Below the pieces are notes generated by a model, which saw nothing but the letters and a program-made list of their open reading frames with translations, had not been told where the DNA came from and searched no databases. Shown here in pieces: positions 1-6,697 of a DNA stretch of 10,775 bases. Source of the stretch: an uncultured Lysobacter sp. (GTDB lineage: Bacteria > Pseudomonadota > Gammaproteobacteria > Xanthomonadales > Xanthomonadaceae); NCBI GenBank assembly GCA_902805755.1, contig CADCUA010000046.1:1-10775 (forward strand), given 5' to 3'. The translations under genes were made by a program, and so were the position numbers. The first letter of the stretch is position 1; the number at the start of each line of letters is the position of its first letter.

Positions 1-163
1 GCGCTTCGCAGTGTCAACTGCGCATTCCACAGTACAGCACCGAAACGCTGTGGCTACAAAGTCCGTAACAGGCACCTGCCCGCTTGAGTCGCCGCGTATT
101 CGCACTGCCTTCGCCTCGCCACCTCCAGCTTGGACCACACATATCCGCACAAGGAGCAGCCCC

Positions 164-940
164 ATGAGCAACCACAACCCCGACATGAATCGCGATCCGA
201 TCAGTGGCGCGCCCGGTTCGCACCCGGTCGGCACCGGCATCGGTGCGACCGGTGGTGCAACCGCAGGTGCGCTGACGGGCGCGGTGTTCGGCCCGATCGG
301 CATGCTCGTTGGCGGCGCGATCGGCGCGGTCGCCGGCGGCCTGGCCGGCAAGGGCGTGGCCGAGCGCATCGACCCGACGGCCGAGAACGAATACTGGAAA
401 GAGAACGCGCCGACGCGTCCGTACTACAGCAAGGAGCACGACTACGACACGGACTACAGCCCGGCCTATAACTACGGCACGAACGCACGCAGCGAGTTCG
501 GCCAGCGCGACTGGAACGATTCGCTCGAGTCGGACCTGCGCGAAGGCTGGACGAAGACGCGCGGCAGCTCGCGCCTGGAATGGGATCACGCGAAGCCCGC
601 AGTGCGTGACGCCTGGGATCGCAGCGACCGCACTTACCGTGCGCACGAGGCGACCGACCGTCACTTCGAGAACCAGTACGACAAGACCGATTACTACAGC
701 GCCGATTCGGGCCACGGCTTCGATGACTACCGCCCGGCCTACCGCTACGGCACCTACGCGCGCAGCCAGCACGGCAACCGTCAGTGGGACGAAACGCTCG
801 AGTCGGACCTCGGTCGCGACTGGGAACGCCACCGCGGCAGCTCGCGGCTGAGCTGGGACCAGGCGAAGCAGGCGGTTCGCGATTCCTGGAACGGCGTCGA
901 GCGCATCCTGCCCGGCGACGCGGACCGCGACGGGCGCTGA
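164..940 (+). CDS. Glycine-zipper protein with a duplicated C-terminal module
   Basis: The product is 258 aa. I chose the ATG at 164 because AAGGAG lies 7 nt upstream at 151-156; the frame stays open further 5' but without a ribosome site. Residues 22-65 are a Gly/Ala-rich stretch with GxxxG spacing, typical of glycine-zipper segments that insert in or pack against membranes. No classical signal peptide precedes it. Residues 66-94 contain an acidic-aromatic linker (ENEYWKEN, PYY). Two homologous modules follow at 97-151 and 188-242, offset by exactly 91 residues, each with PAYxYG, LESDL, RGSSRLxW and AxxAVRDxW. The Tyr/Trp/Asp-rich, hydrophilic modules are probably soluble. Similar glycine-zipper proteins of unknown function occur widely in proteobacteria and are often linked to envelope or stress roles; that link is inference. 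It is a single gene with its own terminator. CDS call is firm, function unknown. Confidence 0.88.
   Translation: MSNHNPDMNRDPISGAPGSHPVGTGIGATGGATAGALTGAVFGPIGMLVGGAIGAVAGGLAGKGVAERIDPTAENEYWKENAPTRPYYSKEHDYDTDYSPAYNYGTNARSEFGQRDWNDSLESDLREGWTKTRGSSRLEWDHAKPAVRDAWDRSDRTYRAHEATDRHFENQYDKTDYYSADSGHGFDDYRPAYRYGTYARSQHGNRQWDETLESDLGRDWERHRGSSRLSWDQAKQAVRDSWNGVERILPGDADRDGR
452..889 (+). repeat. Intragenic tandem duplication (two 165-bp units)
   Basis: The units 452-616 and 725-889 encode the two modules of the glycine-zipper protein, aligned without gaps at a 273-bp offset. By hand count about 35 of 55 residues are identical. Many synonymous codons differ, so the duplication is old and held by selection at protein level. 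Weaker similarity (a YYS motif one residue out of register) extends upstream of each unit, so the ancestral repeat was probably about 90 residues. Confidence 0.85.
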
Positions 941-957
941 GCCCGGGCGTTAGGCAT

Positions 958-989
958 GGAAAAGACCGGCCCCGTGCCGGTCTTTTTTT
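958..989 (+). terminator. Intrinsic terminator of the glycine-zipper gene
   Basis: A perfect 10-bp stem (961-970 AAAGACCGGC with 976-985 GCCGGTCTTT), with a 5-nt loop, runs into seven T residues at 983-989. It begins about 20 bp after the stop codon of the upstream gene. Confidence 0.93.
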
Positions 990-1236
990 GCGCGCTCGCG
1001 ACGCCCGGGACACCGAAGTCGCGCACGCTCGCGCCTGAATGCGCGCGCGCAGCGGCCGGGACGCAACCTCATGACCTGCATGCACCGGGCAAACACGCTC
1101 TCGACCTCGCATGCAGTGTGACGCGCTCGGCAGTGTGGGCACGCCACGGCAGCTGCTGGGCCGCGGTGTGATCGGGTACCCGGATCGACCCCATGCCACA
1201 GCGGTTCACTGTGCTCCCCGGAACAGGAGCCCTCCC

Positions 1237-1368
1237 ATGAATTCGCGAAAGGCCGCCCGACCCGATCGTCTTGAACTCCTCGAGCGCAGCATGCTCGGCT
1301 TCGCACTCGTCAGCGGCGTCCTATGGGCCGTCGTGGGTGGCACGCCACTGGCGAACGGCCTGTTCTAG
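1237..1368 (+). CDS. Small single-helix membrane protein (43 aa), hypothetical
   Basis: A 43-aa reading frame starts at ATG 1237 with AGGAG 7 nt upstream (1225-1229), a good ribosome site that is the main reason to accept it. Residues 1-17 are charged and basic (SRKAARPDR, then LELLER). Residues 19-36 are a hydrophobic segment (MLGFALVSGVLWAVVGG) long enough for one membrane helix, followed by a short polar tail. The positive-inside rule predicts a cytoplasmic N-terminus. I do not recognise a family. It stands alone between a terminator and the next gene. A chance ORF cannot be excluded, but the combination of ribosome site, amphipathic start and hydrophobic core favours a real small protein. 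Confidence 0.5.
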   Translation: MNSRKAARPDRLELLERSMLGFALVSGVLWAVVGGTPLANGLF

Positions 1369-1417
1369 GCTGGACCCACGAGGCCTGCTGATCGGCCGGT
1401 CTGCATTCCATTACGGC

Positions 1418-1445
1418 GGTACCTCACCGGCTCGCCCGGTGCACC
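1418..1445. other. Imperfect hairpin in the 1369-1613 gap
   Basis: CACCGG (1425-1430) pairs with CCGGTG (1436-1441) around a 5-nt loop. Outer GGT (1418-1420) and ACC (1443-1445) can add to the stem after internal mismatches. There is no T tract, so this is not a standard terminator. The rest of the 245-bp gap shows no gene that I can support. Confidence 0.25.
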
Positions 1446-1613
1446 TGCAACCCGCCACCGAATCAGCACGCGGCCCTGATCGAGCGCCCCCCTGCGCATA
1501 CGCCGGTAACGCAAGCGCCCGCCATGCGATCAAGCGCCCGATGCAACGGCGTCGCTCACGTCGAGCGCACCGCCACGCGCCTACGCTGCGGCCCTTCCAT
1601 CCAAGGCGCCGCG

Positions 1614-1832
1614 ATGACCACCAGCGACCAGCCCGCGCCCCTGAGCGTCGACGAGCTCGAAAGCCTGCGACGCGTTGCGCGTGATCCGGCCTCGGCCGAT
1701 GCGGACATCACGCAGATGCTTGCCGCCAAGGGCGTGCTGCAGCCGCGCGATGGCGGCTACGTGCTCACGCCGGCCGGCGAGCACGCACTGAACGTCAACC
1801 ACGAAAGCGAAGTGCCGGGCATCGATAACTGA
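1614..1832 (+). CDS. Small winged-helix-like hypothetical protein (72 aa)
   Basis: I set the start at ATG 1614, where the Ser/Thr/Asp-rich N-terminus begins; only a weak AAGG (1602-1605) precedes it, and the frame is open upstream with an Arg-rich translation that looks non-coding. The 72-aa product is acidic. Residues 10-42 look helical (VDELESLRRVARDP, then a second helix around ITQMLAAKGVL). Residues 42-60 read VLQPRDGGYVLTPAGEHAL, which resembles the last helix and wing of winged-helix domains, where a G-Y-x-L-T-x-x-G pattern is common. Only that part of the fold is present, so DNA binding is not shown. It could be a small regulator or a conserved lineage-specific protein. It has no operon partner: the next gene is on the other strand and 185 bp away. 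Confidence 0.62.
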   Translation: MTTSDQPAPLSVDELESLRRVARDPASADADITQMLAAKGVLQPRDGGYVLTPAGEHALNVNHESEVPGIDN

Positions 1833-1851
1833 GTCGGGCCGCAGCTGCGGT

Positions 1852-1893
1852 ATCCGGGTTTGCACCGGGCCCATTGCGTCGTGCAAACCGGAT
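1852..1893. repeat. 13-bp inverted repeat with one bulged G
   Basis: 1852-1865 (ATCCGGGTTTGCAC) is the reverse complement of 1881-1893 (GTGCAAACCGGAT) apart from one extra G in the left arm. The loop is 15 nt. No T run follows on either strand. It sits 20 bp after the stop of the 72-aa gene, between convergent transcription units, so a terminator-like or mRNA-end hairpin is the likely role. A dyad binding site is an alternative. Confidence 0.6.
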
Positions 1894-2017
1894 GACGCAG
1901 CGCGATCGTCGCTTCGCCAACATGGCACCGACGATCACCGGCTCTACCGGATTTTCCGCGTGCAGCGCAAATGTCGCTGCAACGCGATATGCGGTTGAAG
2001 CACGCCGCCGCAGGCAT

Positions 2018-2773
2018 TCACGCTAACCCGCAGCGCCCGCTGACGGCGGCCAATTCCTGCACCGCGGCGGCCAACCCCGACGGGGCATCCACGCGGCGCA
2101 TTCGCGCATGCGCATCGGCCGGCAGTTCGGCTTCGGTCTCGTAGGCCCAGGTCGAGTGGTAGGGCATGTACACGCCCCAGCCGCCGAGCGCGAGCACCGG
2201 CACGATGTCCGAACGCAGCGAATTGCCGACCATCGCGAAACCGCCGGGCGCGACGCCGAACTCATCGAACAGGCGCGCATAGGTCTGCGGGTCTTTCTCG
2301 CTGACGATCTCGATGCGACGGAAGTGCCGGGCCAGGCCCGACTCGCGCACCTTCGCTTCCTGGTGGAACAGATCGCCCTTGGTGATGAGCACGACGTCGA
2401 AGCGCGAAGCGACCGCTTCGACCGCCTCGACAATGCCGGGCAGCAGCTCCACCGGATGCGTCAGCAGCGTCTTGCCCAGGCCGACGATGCGATGCAGGTC
2501 GGACGCTTTGATGCGCTCGCCGGTGATTTCCACCGCCGCTTCGATCATCGACAGCACCATGCCCTTCACGCCGTAGCCGAACAGCGCGATGTTGCGCTTC
2601 TCCACGGTGTACAGGCGCTCGAGCACATGCGCGTCGTGCAGGTCGACATAGGCGCCGAGGATCCGCTCGAACGCGCGCTGGGCCTCGTCGTAGTAATCCT
2701 GGCTGCGCCAGAGCGTGTCATCGGCGTCGAAGCCGACCAGGCGGATCGCGGTGTCGTCGGGGTGTTCGGGCAT
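2018..2773 (-). CDS. HAD-superfamily hydrolase (phosphatase)
   Basis: The 251-aa product carries all four haloacid-dehalogenase motifs. Motif I is FDADDTLW, with nucleophile Asp16 and acid/base Asp18. Motif II is Thr131 in LITKGD, motif III Lys160 in SEKDP, and motif IV is GNSLRSD with Asp189. A helical cap region lies between motifs I and II (about residues 25-115), matching a C1-capped HAD such as the YjjG/COG1011-type phosphatases. Known members hydrolyse small phosphate monoesters or nucleotides through an aspartyl-phosphate with Mg2+; the substrate here cannot be read from sequence. The start at 2773 is placed 13 residues before motif I; the longer open frame upstream is Arg-rich and overlaps the neighbouring gene. 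It lies 32 bp downstream of the CPXCG gene on the same strand, so the two are probably co-transcribed. Cytoplasmic; no signal peptide. Confidence 0.92.
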   Translation of the reverse strand: MPEHPDDTAIRLVGFDADDTLWRSQDYYDEAQRAFERILGAYVDLHDAHVLERLYTVEKRNIALFGYGVKGMVLSMIEAAVEITGERIKASDLHRIVGLGKTLLTHPVELLPGIVEAVEAVASRFDVVLITKGDLFHQEAKVRESGLARHFRRIEIVSEKDPQTYARLFDEFGVAPGGFAMVGNSLRSDIVPVLALGGWGVYMPYHSTWAYETEAELPADAHARMRRVDAPSGLAAAVQELAAVSGRCGLA

Positions 2774-2805
2774 GCAGCGAGTATGCCTGCGGCCGCCGCG
2801 CCCGG

Positions 2806-2994
2806 TCAGGCTTCGTTCTCGGATTCGACCGTCACCAGCGCCACGCCGTCCTCGTCGATATGCACGACCACGTTCATCGGCCGGCAGCACACCGAGCAGT
2901 CCTCGATGTAGCGCTGCTCATCGGCGCTCGGATCGATGAACAGATCGATGTATTCGCCGCAATACGGGCATTTGACGGTTTCACTGGGAAGCAT
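2806..2994 (-). CDS. CPXCG-motif cysteine-rich zinc-ribbon protein
   Basis: The product is 62 aa. KCPYCGEY (Cys9, Cys12) and DCSVCCRPM (Cys33, Cys36, plus Cys37) form a two-knuckle CxxC pair expected to bind one zinc ion. Length and motif arrangement match the small CPXCG cysteine-rich proteins (Pfam Cys_rich_CPXG) found across gammaproteobacteria, whose function is unknown. The C-terminal half is a predicted strand pair rich in Val/Asp/Glu ([20 protein letters not shown]). The start has a clear GAGG 6 nt upstream (3001-3004). It is first in a likely two-gene unit with the HAD hydrolase, suggesting but not proving a related role. High confidence in family, none in function. Confidence 0.93.
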   Translation of the reverse strand: MLPSETVKCPYCGEYIDLFIDPSADEQRYIEDCSVCCRPMNVVVHIDEDGVALVTVESENEA

Positions 2995-3044
2995 GTCTCA
3001 CCTCGAACGAAGCCAGTATGTCGCAGCGCATCGCGTTGACCGGC

Positions 3045-3076
3045 CGCATGCGCCGCAGGTCACGACGGCGCATGCG
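3045..3076. repeat. Perfect 11-bp inverted repeat
   Basis: CGCATGCGCCG (3045-3055) and CGGCGCATGCG (3066-3076) are exact reverse complements separated by 10 nt. The element lies in the 245-bp gap between the reductase stop and the CPXCG gene start, both on the minus strand, and about 50 bp upstream of the CPXCG ATG. It could end reductase transcription (no T run is seen) or act as a control site for the downstream pair. The rest of the gap holds no gene I can support. Confidence 0.5.
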
Positions 3077-3239
3077 AGGGCGTGCACACGTGCAGGCGAA
3101 TGCTGCGCACTCACGATGCGGCCCGCAAGCTCGTGCATAGGGCGCATGTGCGCGGCAGGATCTGCGCAAGCGCGAATCGCATTGCACGCCCGTGTTGTCG
3201 ATCGGCATCCCGCCGCAGCCATTCTGCGCACCCGCCCGC

Positions 3240-4139
3240 TCAGGGCACTCGATGGCCGGTGCTGGCCTCCCACACCGCGTACCAGTCTTCGGCCGCAAGC
3301 GACACATCGAGCGCCGCCACCGCCTCGCGCAGCCCATCGATGCGGCCGGTGCCGGTGATCGGCAGCGGCGCGGACGGGTGGCGCAGGATCCATGCATACG
3401 CGATCGTCGCGACCGACACTGCGTGCTCGACGGCGAGCCGCTGCAGCACCTCGCGCACGCGCAGCGCCTGCGCATCGTCGGCCGCGAACAGCCGCCCGCC
3501 GCCCAGCGGCGACCACGCCATCGGGCGCAGGCCGAGTGCGAGGCACTGGTCCAGCCTGCCGTCGTGCAGCGGCGCGAGTTGCAGCGGCGACAGTTCGACC
3601 TGGTGCGCGGCCAATGGATGGAACTGCTGCACAAGCGCCAGTTGCGACGGCGCGTGGTTCGACACGCCTACATGCAGCACCTTGCCCGCGGCCTTGAGCG
3701 TCTCGAACGTGCGCGCCAGCTGCATCGGGTCCATCAGCGCATCGGGCCGGTGGATCAGCAGCAGGTCGATGCGGTCCGTGCGCAGCGCGCGCAGCGACTG
3801 GTCCACCGAAGCGATCACGTGCCCGCGCGAAGTGTCGTAGGACTTGATGCGGTGCGCAGGCCGCTGCGTGGAGATCAGCCGGATGCCGCACTTGGTGACC
3901 AGACGCATGCGCTCGCGCAGCTGCGGTGCCAGTGCGAGCGCTTCGCCGAACAGCGTCTCGACGCGGTAGTCGCCGTAGATGTCGGCATGGTCGAATGAAT
4001 CGATCCCCGACTCCAGCGCGCCTTCGATCCACGCAAGCCGCTGCGCGGGCGAACAGTTCCACTCGGCCATGCGCCAGCAGCCGGCAACGATGGGCGAAAG
4101 CCCGGCAGGGTTGGCGAAACGCGCAAGGGTCGATGTCAT
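3240..4139 (-). CDS. YdhF-like aldo/keto reductase
   Basis: The 299-aa product has the layout of the aldo/keto reductase TIM barrel and ends in GHRVP, much as E. coli YdhF (about 298 aa) ends in GYDVP. The catalytic tetrad is visible: Asp50 in FDHADIYG, Tyr55, Lys83 in TKCGI and His130 in LLLIHRPD. Further family marks are VGVSN at 157-161, the NQVE-like HQVELSP at 179-185, MAWSPLGGGRLF at 207-218 and PITGTGR at 260-266, part of the NADP-binding end. Such enzymes reduce carbonyls with NADPH; the physiological substrate of YdhF types is unsettled. I chose ATG 4139 because it gives family length, although no ribosome site precedes it; in-frame starts upstream would add an unlikely leader. It is cytoplasmic and transcribed divergently from the secreted protein at 4336 (196-bp gap containing a small CGCCTG/CAGGCG hairpin at 4281-4294). 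Confidence 0.93.
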   Translation of the reverse strand: MTSTLARFANPAGLSPIVAGCWRMAEWNCSPAQRLAWIEGALESGIDSFDHADIYGDYRVETLFGEALALAPQLRERMRLVTKCGIRLISTQRPAHRIKSYDTSRGHVIASVDQSLRALRTDRIDLLLIHRPDALMDPMQLARTFETLKAAGKVLHVGVSNHAPSQLALVQQFHPLAAHQVELSPLQLAPLHDGRLDQCLALGLRPMAWSPLGGGRLFAADDAQALRVREVLQRLAVEHAVSVATIAYAWILRHPSAPLPITGTGRIDGLREAVAALDVSLAAEDWYAVWEASTGHRVP

Positions 4140-4335
4140 CGGCAGCAGAGGCAGTAAAAGACCGCACTTTAACGCTCGCGGCGCGTGCACCTGCATCGCG
4201 GCAGTGCCAATCAGGTCGCAACAGCGGCCTTGCGTATGCCATCCGGATGAAGGCGCAACGATGCGTGACCCCCACCTCACCGCCTGTTCAGGCGAAGAGT
4301 CCAGAATCAAGGTCTAGCATTCAACGGAGCCATCC

Positions 4336-5016
4336 ATGTCCCGCATCCGCACGCAACTCCTTGCTCTGACGCTCGCGGCCGGACTGGCTGGCATCGCCGC
4401 GCCTGCCGCTGCGCAGACGATCGGCTACAACGTGCGCACCGGCGATGTCTGGGTCGACACGCGCCTGGGCGAGATCGACCAGTACGGCCGTCAATACCGC
4501 GAGCCGTTCATCAACGAGCTCAACAGCCATTACGGCGCGCCGCGTCCGCTGGTGGTCGAACTGCTCGAACAGCGTCGCTGGGCGCCTGCGGATGTGTATT
4601 ACGCCTGTGCGATTGCACACGCGCTCGGCCGTCCCTGTGTCGACGTGGTACGCGAATACGAACGCGCGCCGGGCCAGGGCTGGGGCGCGGTAGCGAAACG
4701 CATGGGCATCAAGCCCGGTTCGGCCGCGTTCCATGCGCTCAAGCGCGGCACCGTGCGCACCTATGACCGCTGGGGCCACCCGGTGTCGCTGGATCGCAAC
4801 ACACGCGTGGACTGGTCGGATCGCGGCGCCGGTCATGCAGCGGGTAAAGGCAAGGGCGGCAAGCACGAAGCACACGCTCACAAGGCCCCGACCCATGCCA
4901 AGGCGCACAAGTCGCATGGCGGCCCGGGCAAGGACGCTTCCGGCAAGGGCGGAAACGGCGGCGGCAAGGACAAGGGCGGCAAGGGAAACGGTAACGGCAA
5001 GGGCGGCAAGGGCTGA
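4336..5016 (+). CDS. Secreted protein with a Gly/Lys/His-rich tail
   Basis: The product is 226 aa. Residues 1-26 form a classical Sec signal peptide (basic SRIR, hydrophobic core, PAAA before Gln27, a likely signal peptidase I site). Residues 27-163 are a compact domain with no lipobox, including WAPADVYYACAIAHALGRPC, whose Cys91 and Cys101 are the only cysteines and could form a disulfide in the periplasm. Residues 165-226 are a low-complexity basic tail of GK, GGK and HK repeats, probably disordered; polycations of this kind can bind nucleic acid, anionic surfaces or metals, but that is inference. GGAG at 4326-4329, 6 nt before the ATG, supports the start. An intrinsic terminator follows 23 bp after the stop, so it is a single-gene unit. 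I do not recognise a named family. Confidence 0.88.
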   Translation: MSRIRTQLLALTLAAGLAGIAAPAAAQTIGYNVRTGDVWVDTRLGEIDQYGRQYREPFINELNSHYGAPRPLVVELLEQRRWAPADVYYACAIAHALGRPCVDVVREYERAPGQGWGAVAKRMGIKPGSAAFHALKRGTVRTYDRWGHPVSLDRNTRVDWSDRGAGHAAGKGKGGKHEAHAHKAPTHAKAHKSHGGPGKDASGKGGNGGGKDKGGKGNGNGKGGKG

Positions 5017-5039
5017 GCCCGGCTACCTCGCGTTGCATG

Positions 5040-5066
5040 AAGCCGCGGCATTGCCGCGGCTTTTTT
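5040..5066 (+). terminator. Intrinsic terminator of the secreted-protein gene
   Basis: A perfect 10-bp stem (5040-5049 AAGCCGCGGC with 5053-5062 GCCGCGGCTT) and a 3-nt loop run into six T residues at 5061-5066. It serves the plus strand. Read from the other side there is no T run after the stem, so it should not efficiently stop the converging antiporter transcript, whose stop codon is about 30 bp away. Confidence 0.93.
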
Positions 5067-5099
5067 ATTGCGTGATCGCGACGACTCGGCGCCGCGCTT

Positions 5100-6413
5100 T
5101 CAGACGTCTTCCGGCCGGCCCGGCTCGCCAGGCGCCGGCACGGGTCCGTGGCCGCCCCGGCGCCGCCAGCGCCATGCGCGCTGCAGCTCACGCCAGCGGT
5201 CCAGACGGTTCATGACCGGCTTCGCCGACAGGCCGTGGATCAGCACCGACAGCAGCACCACGAGCGCGACCACCGACCACAGCGAATCGCGCTCGGCGAA
5301 CTCGGCGTGGTTGAACGCGAACGCGAGGTAATAGAACGAGCCGATGCCGCGCACGCCGAACATCGCGATCGCCCAGCGTTCGCTGTTCGCAAGGCCCGAC
5401 CCGAGCAGGCACACCCACCCGCCCAGCGGACGGACCACCAGCACGATCACTAGCGCGACCGCCCATTCGCGCCAGCTCAGCGTGCCGAGGATGCCCGTCG
5501 CCAGCGCACCGCCGAAACCGATCAGCAGCAACGCCATCAACAGGCGCTCGCACTGCTCGGCGAACAGGTTCAGCGTGTTGTGGTACTCGTGCTCGCGTTC
5601 GTAATGCCGGATGACCACCGCCGCGACGAACACCGCCAGAAAGCCGTATACATGCAGCAGCTCGGCGATGCCGTAGACGATCAGGATGATCGCCAGCGCG
5701 GTCAGGCCGTCGCTGGTGCGGCTCAGGACATCGTCGCGCTCGACGCGGAACAGCAGGTGCATCAGCCCGTAACCCACCGCCCAGCCGACCCCGAGCCCGC
5801 CGAGCAGGCGCCAGGCAACGTCCATTCCCCACCAGTGCGCCCAGTCCACCTGCGTGCCGTTCGATGCCGCGTTCGCCATCGCGATCGCGAGCCACACGAA
5901 CGGGAACGCGAGCCCATCGTTGAGGCCGGCTTCGGAGGTCAGGCTGAAGCGCACCGGGTCCTCGCCGCCCTCGCCCGGTGCGCTGACCTGGATGTCGGCC
6001 GCGAGCACCGGGTCGGTCGGCGCGAGCACCGCGCCAAGCAATGCGGCAGCGGCGAGCGAGTACCCCATGACGTGCTGGCCCAGCAGTACGCCGCCCGCGA
6101 TCGTGATCGGCATGGCGATGCCGAGCAGTCGCCAGGTCAGGTGCCAGCGCCGCCAGTTGAATTGCGTATCGATGCGGATGCCCGCGCCGAGCAGCGCAAC
6201 CAGCACGGTCAGCTCGGTGAAGCGTTCGACAATGACGCTGTTCTGCACCGGGTCCGGCGGCGGCAGCGGCAGCTGCGGCAGATACAAAAGCGCGCCAAGC
6301 GCAACGTACGCCACCGGAAAGCTCAATGCCTTCTGCTTGAGCAGGTGCGGCAGCCACGCCGCGCCCAGCAGCGCGACGCCGGTGAGCAGCAGGATGAACT
6401 TGTAGGAATCCAT
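5100..6413 (-). CDS. Cation:proton antiporter, CPA1 type
   Basis: The 437-aa integral membrane protein has about 12-13 hydrophobic segments and belongs to the Na+/H+ exchanger superfamily (PF00999). Key marks are TDPVLA at 133-138 in the crossing-helix region, EAGLNDGLAF at 161-170 with the Asn165-Asp166 pair that distinguishes electroneutral CPA1 exchangers from Asp-Asp electrogenic ones, and FGVRGIGSFYYLAFAF at 352-367 with the conserved Arg355. It should exchange Na+ or K+ for H+ across the inner membrane; which ion cannot be told. The short Arg/Pro-rich C-terminal tail (about 405-437) is cytoplasmic, and no TrkA-N or other regulatory domain is attached. GGAGG 4 nt upstream (6418-6422) supports the start. 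It converges with the 4336 gene and diverges from the 6698 gene. Confidence 0.94.
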   Translation of the reverse strand: MDSYKFILLLTGVALLGAAWLPHLLKQKALSFPVAYVALGALLYLPQLPLPPPDPVQNSVIVERFTELTVLVALLGAGIRIDTQFNWRRWHLTWRLLGIAMPITIAGGVLLGQHVMGYSLAAAALLGAVLAPTDPVLAADIQVSAPGEGGEDPVRFSLTSEAGLNDGLAFPFVWLAIAMANAASNGTQVDWAHWWGMDVAWRLLGGLGVGWAVGYGLMHLLFRVERDDVLSRTSDGLTALAIILIVYGIAELLHVYGFLAVFVAAVVIRHYEREHEYHNTLNLFAEQCERLLMALLLIGFGGALATGILGTLSWREWAVALVIVLVVRPLGGWVCLLGSGLANSERWAIAMFGVRGIGSFYYLAFAFNHAEFAERDSLWSVVALVVLLSVLIHGLSAKPVMNRLDRWRELQRAWRWRRRGGHGPVPAPGEPGRPEDV

Positions 6414-6425
6414 GTCGCCTCCGAA

Positions 6426-6638
6426 TCAGCGCGCAGCGTGCGCGATGGGATGCGAAGAGCGCATGCGCGTTGCGGTCGGGTCGGCGGCGCGGCTGTGGTC
6501 GATCGCTTGCATGCCCGCATCGATGACGCGCTGCATGCAAGCGAACCGCCGCAACAGTCGCCCTTGAAGATCGGCCGCCGTGTACCGGCCTGGACAGGCA
6601 CGCTCTAACCGTGCACTGAACACCGTTTGCGTTCTCAC
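6426..6638 (-). CDS. Possible 70-aa ORF upstream of the antiporter
   Basis: A GTG-initiated frame at 6638 ends with TGA at 6426, 12 bp before the antiporter ATG. The C-terminal half (from the ATG around residue 35, MQRVIDAGMQAIDHSRAADP) has protein-like composition and mostly G/C third bases, about four-fifths by hand count; the N-terminal third is less convincing. No ribosome site is visible at the GTG. It may be a leader ORF co-transcribed with the antiporter, or only a chance open frame in GC-rich DNA. It resembles no family I know. Confidence 0.22.
   Translation of the reverse strand: MRTQTVFSARLERACPGRYTAADLQGRLLRRFACMQRVIDAGMQAIDHSRAADPTATRMRSSHPIAHAAR
6504..6543. repeat. Perfect 11-bp inverted repeat in the antiporter upstream region
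   Basis: CGCTTGCATGC (6504-6514) and GCATGCAAGCG (6533-6543) are exact reverse complements with an 18-nt spacer, giving half-sites 29 bp apart. The element lies in the 284-bp gap between two divergent genes, about 90 bp upstream of the antiporter start. It could be an operator dyad or a leader hairpin. It overlaps the possible 70-aa ORF. Confidence 0.5.
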
Positions 6639-6697
6639 GCAGGCCAGTCGCGCGTGCGTGTAGGTTGACTCGCAACCACGTTCGCAGACCCCGTTCC

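Noticed and set aside
7..53. Two short inverted repeats at the window edge (CGCAGT/ACTGCG and CCACAG/CTGTGG)
   Set aside because: Six-bp arms without a T tract or known motif; probably chance or the tail of an upstream unit outside the window.
201..1199. A 332-codon minus-strand open frame opposite the glycine-zipper gene
   Set aside because: Extremely Arg/Ser/Pro-rich, crosses a strong terminator and has no ribosome site; the plus-strand gene has clear modules and a ribosome site.
1369..1613. Search for an sRNA or mobile-element remnant in this gap
   Set aside because: Only a short imperfect hairpin without a T tract; no terminal repeats, target duplications or transposase fragments seen.
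2998..3147. A 49-aa Cys-containing peptide ending just before the CPXCG start
   Set aside because: The frame ends 3 bp before the ATG, but it has no ribosome site and only modest third-position G/C, and is part of a long shadow frame continuing through the reductase gene.
6661..6697. TTGACT at 6665 as a -35 box for the 173-aa gene
   Set aside because: No -10-like sequence at 16-18 bp spacing, and the start codon is too close.
6414..6697. Known ion riboswitch upstream of the antiporter
   Set aside because: I could not match the region by eye to a known riboswitch consensus; only the inverted repeat is clear.
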